This document shows, in pieces, positions 6,859 through 13,126 of a stretch of DNA of 13,126 bases (position 1 is the stretch's first letter; every line of letters begins with the position of its first letter). The translations under genes and the position numbers were made by a program. The notes under the pieces are model-generated. The model was not told the DNA's origin, ran no database searches, and saw nothing but the letters and a program-made list of their open reading frames with translations. The DNA lies in NCBI GenBank assembly GCA_964600075.1, contig CAZRIE010000117.1:1-13126 (forward strand). The letters run 5' to 3'. Origin of the DNA: CAZRIE01 sp964600075. Lineage in GTDB: Bacteria > Bacteroidota > Bacteroidia > Flavobacteriales > Flavobacteriaceae.

Positions 6859-8313
6859 TTAATACCCCTCATTCTGAGTAAGGTTCGAGTTTCGTTCAAT
6901 CTCGGTCTGGGGAATTGGATACCTAACTTGAAAAGGTTTAGCAGATTTGCCGCGTTCTACGGCCATTTCGATAAATTTACCGTGGCGAATCAAATCTTGC
7001 CTTCTTATTGCTTCCGTATGAAATTCCCAACCTCTTTCATCAAGAATGGCATCTCTTAATTCTAGTGTGTTGGCAAAATCAGCCACTTGGTAGATGGCAA
7101 CCCCGGCTGCCTCTCTGACCATATTGAGCAAATCTACCGATTCCTGGTCAGGTCCGCTGATTTCATTTAAAGCTTCTGATCGGCAAAGGAGAATGTCCGC
7201 ATATCTGATAAAAGGAAAATCGTCGGATGATCTACTAGCATCTTGGTTAGGATACTCGGGAAACTTTAAGGTTATGGCATTATCTTTTCCAAGAACAATA
7301 GTCTCTCCTTCCGTATTTACAAATTCTAACCTAAATGCATTTAACCTTTCGTCTTCCGGATCAAATGTGTCTAAAAAAGCGGTATAAATCTTATATTTCG
7401 CGGCAAATATCTGCCTAGGTGGGAACTCCCATTGATAACCCCTAGGAACCACGTGGCTCAACCAACCATCACCGGTAGTATTGTTGGGGGTATCCGACAT
7501 GACCGAAACAAATATAAATTCGTTGTCACGCTGATTTTCTGGACTAAAAAGCGCGGTTCTATCCTCCTCTATGAACAAATCATATTCGCCAAGATCCATG
7601 ACTTGTTTGGCAGTCGCGGCAGCTTCCTGCCATTTTTTGGTCATCATATAAAATTTGGTCAAAGCCCCCAATGCGGCTCCGCGTGTAGGGCGGCCGTACT
7701 GATCTCGCGGAGGGTTTACGGGCAGCCCCTGGGCCGCGGCAGCTAATTCATTTTCAATAAAAGATATCATTTCTTGTTCGGAAGACCGTACGGGTCGATC
7801 GGTTACCTCGGTCTCACTACTGGTAATCAGTGGGACAGGGCCAAAGAAATCATATAACAAAAAGTAGTTGAATGCCCTTAAAAATCTGGCTTCGGCAATT
7901 ATCTCGTTTCTTCGTGCGTCGTCCATTTCTACAAGGTTGGCATTGTCCAAAACGGTATTTGCCTTGAATATGCCCCGATAACGACGCTCCCAAGAATTTT
8001 GTGTCCATTGGTGGGTGGTAGTCCAGGTAAATTCCTCTATGGGCTCATTCCAAGTGAAAATACCGCCACCACGTTCATATGCAATATCTGTATTTACTTC
8101 CTGGAGTGTTACGGCATCTCTTGTAATATCGCTATACCTTAACTCTCCGTAAACTGAAAGTAAAACGACCTCAAGATCATCGCCTGTGTTAAAAAAATCA
8201 TTGGGACTCAAAACAGTGAATGTTTTTTCTTCCAACCTATCCTCGCAGGATGAAAAAATTGGAATCACAATGGTTATGGCTATAAGAATGAAATATGATT
8301 TTATAGTTTTCAT
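6859..8313 (-). CDS. susD: SusD/RagB-family outer-membrane glycan-binding lipoprotein
   Basis: Surface lipoprotein that captures glycan and closes as a lid over its SusC partner. The 484-residue protein has a lipoprotein signal ending IFSSC (Cys23), followed by the family's acidic start EDRLEE. TPR-like repeats of the SusD fold are represented by ARFLRAFNYFLLYDFFGPVP (142-161), where the RAFNYFLL pattern is a SusD hallmark, and by ALGALTKFYMMTKKWQEAA (residues 214-232). The C-terminal part holds the FIRYADILLCRSEALNEI and ERGWEFHTEAIRRQDLIRHG motifs, and the protein ends LTQNEGY, as SusD proteins typically do. Length is normal. It lies 4 bp downstream of the susC stop on the same strand, so the two are surely co-transcribed and form one complex. 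The bound glycan cannot be read from the sequence. Confidence 0.96.
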   Translation of the reverse strand: MKTIKSYFILIAITIVIPIFSSCEDRLEEKTFTVLSPNDFFNTGDDLEVVLLSVYGELRYSDITRDAVTLQEVNTDIAYERGGGIFTWNEPIEEFTWTTTHQWTQNSWERRYRGIFKANTVLDNANLVEMDDARRNEIIAEARFLRAFNYFLLYDFFGPVPLITSSETEVTDRPVRSSEQEMISFIENELAAAAQGLPVNPPRDQYGRPTRGAALGALTKFYMMTKKWQEAAATAKQVMDLGEYDLFIEEDRTALFSPENQRDNEFIFVSVMSDTPNNTTGDGWLSHVVPRGYQWEFPPRQIFAAKYKIYTAFLDTFDPEDERLNAFRLEFVNTEGETIVLGKDNAITLKFPEYPNQDASRSSDDFPFIRYADILLCRSEALNEISGPDQESVDLLNMVREAAGVAIYQVADFANTLELRDAILDERGWEFHTEAIRRQDLIRHGKFIEMAVERGKSAKPFQVRYPIPQTEIERNSNLTQNEGY

Positions 8314-8317
8314 GGTT

Positions 8318-11300
8318 TTAAAATTTTACATTAAGTCCTATTGAAATAATTCTTGCTAGTGGATAGGCGGCGTAATCGATCCTTACATTTGGATTGTCTG
8401 AATTACCCAAAGAATTTAGATCGGGATTAAATCCACGATAGTCTGTCCAAGTGACCAGATTTTGTCCTGAGGCATATATCATTAATGAAGATATGCGCCC
8501 TAAATTTAAATTTGGGAATGTGTAGGAGAACCTGGCACTTCGCAATCGAACAAAAGAGGCATCTTCCACCACCCTACTATTGAAATCGTAGGCGCGGGAA
8601 GGGTTTGCAAAAGAAGGCTGATCATTGGTCGGGTTTTGTGGGCTCCACCTATCCAAGACGTATGTTTGCCTATTTCTTAGGTCGTCAATGGGGTTTTCGG
8701 AATCAATATTCGTAAAATTTGCCAGTTCAAAACCAGATTTGCCCTCTATAAAAACATCCAAAGTAAAACCCTTATAACTAAAGGTGTTATTGAAGCCAAA
8801 AGTAATATCAGGAAAAGGATCTCCCAAAATGACTCTATCTTCATCATCGATAACATTGTCACCGTTTGTATCCTGAAACTTTCTGCCACCTGCCGCAGCA
8901 TTGTTTTGGGCAGGAGAATTGGCCACCTCTTCCTCTGACTGAAAAACGCCTTCGAATACAAAGCCGTAATAAGAATTAACGGGGCTACCCACTTCCAACA
9001 ATGTAAAGTCATTTACAAATCGGGTACCTCCCTGAAGAATCCGGGGCAGTTCGCCCAGATTTGTAACTTCGTTTTTCACTGTAGCAAGGTTGAAGTCTGT
9101 TGTCCATGAAAATTCACCGACAAGGTTTCGTGATGCTATCGAAAGTTCAAAACCGCTATTTCTGGTATCTCCAACATTCTGTAAGGATTGAGTAAAACCA
9201 GTTGTTGTAGGAACAGGTAAGAAAAGCAATAAATCCCTTGTATTGTTCTCAAAATATTCCACCGTTCCAGAAATACGGTTGCTAAGGAATCCAAAATCGA
9301 TTCCTAGGTTGAAGGATTCGGTAGTCTCCCACTGAAGATTCGGATTTGACAATTGGGCAGGAGCAATAGACTGCAATTCTAAACCATCTAGCACGGCAAT
9401 GGGGCCTGACTCCAAAAGTGTCAATGATTGCCCATTAGCAATTTCCTGATTCCCGCTTAAACCGTAACTGGCCCTTAGTCTTAAATTGGAAACGAATGCA
9501 TCTTCCGGGAAAAAGGATTCATTATTTATATTCCAAGCCAAGGCACCCGATGGAAAATAAGCGACTTTATTGTTCTCGCCAAATCTGGACGAGCCGTCCG
9601 CCCTGATAGATCCTGTTAATATATACCTGTCGTCATAAGAATAATTTACGCGCCCAAAACCCGAAATTAAGGTATTTTCACCTCTAGTGGATCCCACTTG
9701 AAATTGAGCAGGATTCCCAGCGCCTAAATTATTAGAGCCGAATGCTGTAGTGGGGAATTCTTGAGCTGAAGCATCAAAGCCTGAATTTGTAAATTCTTGA
9801 TAAGAGTAACCGCCTAAAAGGTTCAATTTGTGTTTTTCAGCTATTACCTTATTGTAATCCAAAGTAAGTTCAAAAAGATAATTATTGTTTTCAATAAGCC
9901 TTTGGCTTGCTCTTCCTTGATTTAACTGCCCTATCTGGGTCTGAAGGTCAAAGAACGTATTCCTTCTTGCAATTCTTTGATCAAAACCAAAATTCGCTTT
10001 CGCCTTCAAATCTTTTATGAATTCATACTCAACAAAACCATTTCCAAAAATTCGGGTTGTCTTTTCAAATTCGTCTATGGTCTCTGCTTGCGCGACGGAA
10101 TTACTTAGATCTTGTAAACTCGTTGCGTAGCTCCCATCATCATTAAAAACTGGATCGGTGGGTGGTAATTGCAAAGCAGTAGCAATGACTCCAGCACCCG
10201 CGTTTACCCCCAGACCAAGTGGTACTCTATTTTCATTTTCAAAACTGGTGTTCAGATTAATTCCTATCTTTAATTTATCTCCAACCGAGTGTGTAAGGTT
10301 TACCCTTGCGGCCCACCTTTCAAAACCTGAATTTATAACAATTCCCTCTTGATCAAATGCATTAAGGGAAACATAATATTGTGTATCCTCCGACCCGCCC
10401 GAAAAAGAAAGTCGATGCTCGTATATCGGTGCGGTTCTAAAAATTTCGTCCTGCCAATTCGTGCCGGCGCCGAAGCTGTTAAAGTCGTCATCACCGAATA
10501 AAGGTTCAAGTCCCCGGTCGACATAGACATCGTTGTAAAATGACATGTACTCTTGGGCATCCATCATATCAAGCGTCCTTGCTGCTGTTTGAAAACTGGT
10601 GGACACGTTATAACTTATCTCCAAAGCTGAATTCTTTTGTCCCTGTTTGGTAGTTATCAAAACTACGCCGTTGGAACCCCTTGCGCCATAGATAGCCGTT
10701 GCGGAAGCATCCTTTAAAACCTCGATAGATTTTATATCCGAAGGGTTCAGCGAGTTTCCCGGATTGGCTCCTGCGAGTCCGTCAATAACATATAACGGTT
10801 CGTTTCCGGCGGAAATTGAATTGGTTCCCCTAATCCGTATAGAAAATTCTCCGCCTGGCTCCGCACTTGACTGCGTCACTTGTACCCCGGGTAGTCTTCC
10901 TTGGATTATCTGCTCAACTGATGCCTGAGAATCTGTGTTTAACTTATCTGCCTGAATGGAACTTACCGATCCCGTAAGGTCGCTTTTCTTAACGGTTCCA
11001 TATCCGATTACTATGACCTCGTCTAAGCTAGCAGTGTCCTCTTCCAATGCAATAGTAACAGCATTTTGTCCTCGAAGACCGAATTCTTTTGTTGCGTAAC
11101 CGATATAGGATACGACCAAAACGGCATTTTCATCAGCTAGCTCCAAAGAGAAATTTCCATCAAAATCAGATTGAGTTCCGTTGAGGGTGCCCTTTTCAAG
11201 TATGCTAGCGCCGGCAAGTGGCACACTATCAGCATCGGTAACAGTTCCGTTAACTTGAAATTGTATTATTGTTTTGGCACCTATAGATGTTACGTTAGCT

Positions 11301-11686
11301 ATGCCTGCGGGAGTAATTGTTTTATCCCTGTTTTTTTTCAGTATTATCTGTTTGTTCAGAATTTCAAAACCCGTATCTGTATTTGTAAACAAGTTTGCTA
11401 AAATGCCTTCGATTGGCTTTTTTTTAACCTTTACCGAAACCATACGCTTAAGGTCAACATCTTTGCGGTTAAACAAAAACTTAAATTCGGATTGTGATTC
11501 TATCTCGTTGATAATACGCAGAACACTCACATTTTCTAGATCTAACGAAATTTTTTTAGACTGTGCGTACGCATTGGCCTGCATTTGAATTACGGAGACT
11601 AATGCTAAAATAAAGCTAAGCTTCACCTTCAGGCCAATTGCGGGAAAGAAGTGTCTCCACCTCCCTGTTCTAAAGAGTTTTTTCAT
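8318..11686 (-). CDS. susC: SusC/RagA-family TonB-dependent transporter with STN signalling domain
   Basis: Outer-membrane TonB-dependent importer of glycan oligosaccharides, 1122 residues. After a signal region (to about Gln42, ANAYAQ) comes a secretin/TonB short N-terminal (STN) domain at about 45-117, with ISLDLENVSVLRIINEIE and FKFLFNRKDV. A carboxypeptidase-regulatory-like beta domain follows at about 144-213 (VNGTVTDADSVPLAGASI). Next are the Ton-box-like LDEVIVIGYG (221-230) and the plug, about 231-350, with the SusC marks LPGVQV, IRIRGTNSI, PLYVIDG and DIKSIEVLKDASATAIYGAR (317-336). The remainder is the beta-barrel, ending IGLNVKF. The STN domain is found in transducer-type SusC proteins that contact a FecR anti-sigma factor, and a FecR gene lies directly upstream (137 bp gap). 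This links import to induction of the locus. Length is typical for the STN-bearing class. Confidence 0.97.
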   Translation of the reverse strand: MKKLFRTGRWRHFFPAIGLKVKLSFILALVSVIQMQANAYAQSKKISLDLENVSVLRIINEIESQSEFKFLFNRKDVDLKRMVSVKVKKKPIEGILANLFTNTDTGFEILNKQIILKKNRDKTITPAGIANVTSIGAKTIIQFQVNGTVTDADSVPLAGASILEKGTLNGTQSDFDGNFSLELADENAVLVVSYIGYATKEFGLRGQNAVTIALEEDTASLDEVIVIGYGTVKKSDLTGSVSSIQADKLNTDSQASVEQIIQGRLPGVQVTQSSAEPGGEFSIRIRGTNSISAGNEPLYVIDGLAGANPGNSLNPSDIKSIEVLKDASATAIYGARGSNGVVLITTKQGQKNSALEISYNVSTSFQTAARTLDMMDAQEYMSFYNDVYVDRGLEPLFGDDDFNSFGAGTNWQDEIFRTAPIYEHRLSFSGGSEDTQYYVSLNAFDQEGIVINSGFERWAARVNLTHSVGDKLKIGINLNTSFENENRVPLGLGVNAGAGVIATALQLPPTDPVFNDDGSYATSLQDLSNSVAQAETIDEFEKTTRIFGNGFVEYEFIKDLKAKANFGFDQRIARRNTFFDLQTQIGQLNQGRASQRLIENNNYLFELTLDYNKVIAEKHKLNLLGGYSYQEFTNSGFDASAQEFPTTAFGSNNLGAGNPAQFQVGSTRGENTLISGFGRVNYSYDDRYILTGSIRADGSSRFGENNKVAYFPSGALAWNINNESFFPEDAFVSNLRLRASYGLSGNQEIANGQSLTLLESGPIAVLDGLELQSIAPAQLSNPNLQWETTESFNLGIDFGFLSNRISGTVEYFENNTRDLLLFLPVPTTTGFTQSLQNVGDTRNSGFELSIASRNLVGEFSWTTDFNLATVKNEVTNLGELPRILQGGTRFVNDFTLLEVGSPVNSYYGFVFEGVFQSEEEVANSPAQNNAAAGGRKFQDTNGDNVIDDEDRVILGDPFPDITFGFNNTFSYKGFTLDVFIEGKSGFELANFTNIDSENPIDDLRNRQTYVLDRWSPQNPTNDQPSFANPSRAYDFNSRVVEDASFVRLRSARFSYTFPNLNLGRISSLMIYASGQNLVTWTDYRGFNPDLNSLGNSDNPNVRIDYAAYPLARIISIGLNVKF

Positions 11687-11726
11687 GATTTTTGAGTTCT
11701 TAAATTTGTTTGATTTATTAAGCTAC

Positions 11727-11735
11727 TTTACCCAA
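11727..11735 (-). promoter_or_regulatory. GGGTA box upstream of susC
   Basis: On the minus strand the sequence TTGGGTAAA occurs here, with GGGTA ending 42 nt before the susC ATG. The same GGGTA core with ATT before it stands 41 nt before the fecR ATG (13026-13033). The similar placement suggests a shared promoter or sigma-factor element, possibly for the cognate ECF sigma factor. The chance expectation for a 5-mer is not negligible. Confidence 0.35.
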
Positions 11736-11823
11736 TCGTGAAATGTGTTCGCATTTTCTGATTTTTAGGCAAAGTGAATTCTATTCCTTTTTAGTTATAT
11801 ATTCATTGGCATATTGGTTTTAA

Positions 11824-12984
11824 CTATTCAATAATCACTTCATTATTTATTATTTTATAATCGATTGCAAAACTTTTATTGAACGATTCAAGAACTTCTT
11901 GTATAGTCTCAATATCAAAAGTTGCATTGAATAACTGCTTGTCCAACTCAGTATTAGCACTCCTGATTTTTACGTTATAATGACGCTCCAAGGCCTGTCT
12001 TATTTTTAAAAAAGAAGTGTTTCGAAAAACTGATTTTCCTTGTACCCATGCGATATAATCTTCAGTATCGACCTCTTCAAGTGATATTCCGCTCCCATTT
12101 TTTAGCCATTCCCCTTTAAACCCCGGTTCTAGTAGAGTAGTGCCAGATTTTTGGTCTGAACCTTTCGAATAAGATAATGCAACTGAACCCTCAACCAAAA
12201 CAGTATTTGTACTTGGGTCCTCGAGGTAATTAGACATGTTGAAAGCCGTTCCCAAAACTTCTACTTGCATGTCGTCAGTATGCACTACAAACGGACTTTG
12301 TTCATCTTTTTCTACCTCGAAGTAGGCCTCCCCGGTAAGAAAAACTTCCCTATTAAGACCTTTTAAAAAATTTATGGGGTACCGAAGTACAGTACCTGAA
12401 TTCAAATAAACATGGGTACCGTCGGAAAGGGTCAAGTCAAAACGCTTTCCATGGGGCACATTTAAAGTGTTATATATCAATTTGTCGCTAGTGGCTGTCT
12501 GGTCATAGGTCAGTTTGGCATCGCTTTGCCTTCCAACTACCCTTCCGGTAGCATCCTTCAACGGCCCATTTTCGTCTGGTCTTATAATTTTTTTTGTACC
12601 GTCGTTTAAAATGATAGTGATTGGTTCGTTTTTGGGATTTAACACGCTTGCACTATTGGTTTGTGATATAGAGCCTTGGCGATACAGGTAGCCCACGCCC
12701 AGAAGGATTACAAATACGGCAGCAAATTTTAAAATACGCTGTATACTTCGGTTTTTTAACCTCTTTTTATCCTTTTCAATGTCTCTCAAGAGAGTACTCT
12801 TGATTTTTTCGACATCTGGTTTACTCATAGCGGTCGTTATTTCGTAATGTGTCTTTATGTAATTATTAAAAACATCTTCGTTACTGGGAATAGAAATCCA
12901 TTTTGACAAATAATCCAATTCTTCCGAAACTGCTTCGTTGCTAAGATATTTCAGTATGATATTTTCTATTGCCAATGGGTCCAT
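11824..12984 (-). CDS. fecR: FecR-family transmembrane anti-sigma factor
   Basis: Inner-membrane regulator that relays the SusC signal to an ECF sigma factor. The 386-residue protein has a cytoplasmic N-terminal region (about 1-80, helical, with LSNEAVSEELDYLSKWI), one transmembrane helix (about 83-101, ILKFAAVFVILLGVGYLY), and a periplasmic part. The latter holds a FecR domain at about 175-275 (LSDGTHVYLNSGTVLRYP, EAYFEVEKDE, VEVLGTAFNM) and a C-terminal DUF4974/STN-like domain at about 318-386 (FRNTSFLKIRQALERHYNVKI). Such C-terminal domains are thought to dock with the SusC STN domain. It is the first gene of the visible operon, 137 bp before susC. The partner sigma factor gene is expected upstream, outside the window. 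Family assignment and topology are firm; the regulatory circuit is inferred from family knowledge and gene order. Confidence 0.95.
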   Translation of the reverse strand: MDPLAIENIILKYLSNEAVSEELDYLSKWISIPSNEDVFNNYIKTHYEITTAMSKPDVEKIKSTLLRDIEKDKKRLKNRSIQRILKFAAVFVILLGVGYLYRQGSISQTNSASVLNPKNEPITIILNDGTKKIIRPDENGPLKDATGRVVGRQSDAKLTYDQTATSDKLIYNTLNVPHGKRFDLTLSDGTHVYLNSGTVLRYPINFLKGLNREVFLTGEAYFEVEKDEQSPFVVHTDDMQVEVLGTAFNMSNYLEDPSTNTVLVEGSVALSYSKGSDQKSGTTLLEPGFKGEWLKNGSGISLEEVDTEDYIAWVQGKSVFRNTSFLKIRQALERHYNVKIRSANTELDKQLFNATFDIETIQEVLESFNKSFAIDYKIINNEVIIE

Positions 12985-13025
12985 TTAATAGCTGTTGTTT
13001 ATTGCATGACAAACTAAATCTTGAA

Positions 13026-13033
13026 TACCCTAA
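13026..13033 (-). promoter_or_regulatory. GGGTA box upstream of fecR
   Basis: Minus-strand TTAGGGTA, with GGGTA ending 41 nt before the fecR ATG. It pairs with the GGGTA box at the same distance from susC. Its presence suggests fecR has its own promoter rather than depending only on an upstream sigma-factor gene. The remaining sequence to the right edge (to 13126) shows no convincing coding end of an upstream gene. Confidence 0.3.
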
Positions 13034-13126
13034 TGTTTTAGCTGATTATTTTTCATGTTTACCTTAAAGACCAATAGCGTCCTAAACGATTAAAAAAGAG
13101 AAAGGGAATTCTGTTCCTCAAAGTTA

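Noticed and set aside
8746..9012. A minus-strand open frame of 88 codons inside susC.
   Set aside because: It lies in another frame of a clearly coding gene and has no signal or domain; the same applies to other internal open frames in susC, susD and both sulfatases.
13085..13126. Possible C-terminal codons of an upstream sigma factor gene at the right edge.
   Set aside because: Two minus-strand frames stay open only for 11 to about 21 codons and show no sigma-factor features, so the gene cannot be supported from this window.

Overview
The window looks like part of a Bacteroidota chromosome, most likely a marine flavobacterium. The evidence is a SusC/SusD pair with a FecR-type anti-sigma factor, lipoprotein sulfatases, AT-rich DNA and TAnnTTTG-type promoter boxes. 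The identifiable genes form a polysaccharide utilization locus (PUL) aimed at a sulfated glycan, with a second, partly decayed module beside it.

The right part (about 4940-13126, all on the minus strand) is the intact PUL core. In transcription order it holds a FecR-like transmembrane anti-sigma factor (386 aa), a SusC-type TonB-dependent transporter with an N-terminal STN signalling domain (1122 aa), a SusD-type glycan-binding lipoprotein (484 aa), and, after a hairpin, a family S1 sulfatase lipoprotein (558 aa). The expected ECF sigma factor gene would lie just beyond the right edge. The STN domain, FecR and the missing sigma factor suggest trans-envelope induction by the imported glycan. 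A GGGTA box lies 41-42 nt upstream of both the fecR and susC start codons and may be the shared promoter element.

The left part (1-3300) is more AT-rich. It holds a secreted PIG-L/LmbE-type deacetylase (minus strand), a divergently transcribed S1 sulfatase lipoprotein resembling the sulfamidase-like S1_8 group (plus strand), and a CBM9-like carbohydrate-binding gene that is clearly broken: no usable start and two in-frame stops. The deacetylase and the sulfatase each carry a conservative substitution at a metal-ligand position. The deacetylase is flanked by near-identical 22-bp direct repeats whose right copy reads as the C-terminus of a lost paralogue. This looks like a module in flux or decay.

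Between the two parts lie a 142-bp element with 17-bp inverted termini resembling those of IS6-family insertion sequences, and a lone AroE-family dehydrogenase (plus strand). This dehydrogenase keeps the catalytic Lys/Asp and the NADP-binding loop but lacks the Ser-x-Ser shikimate-carboxylate anchor, so it may use another substrate. A 509-bp gene-free stretch with a strong composite hairpin separates it from the convergent sulfatase.

No glycoside hydrolase, polysaccharide lyase or sulfatase-maturing enzyme lies in the window, so the glycan cannot be named. Two sulfatases related to glucosamine-sulfate enzymes plus an amino-sugar-type deacetylase make an amino-sugar-containing sulfated glycan a reasonable but unproven guess.
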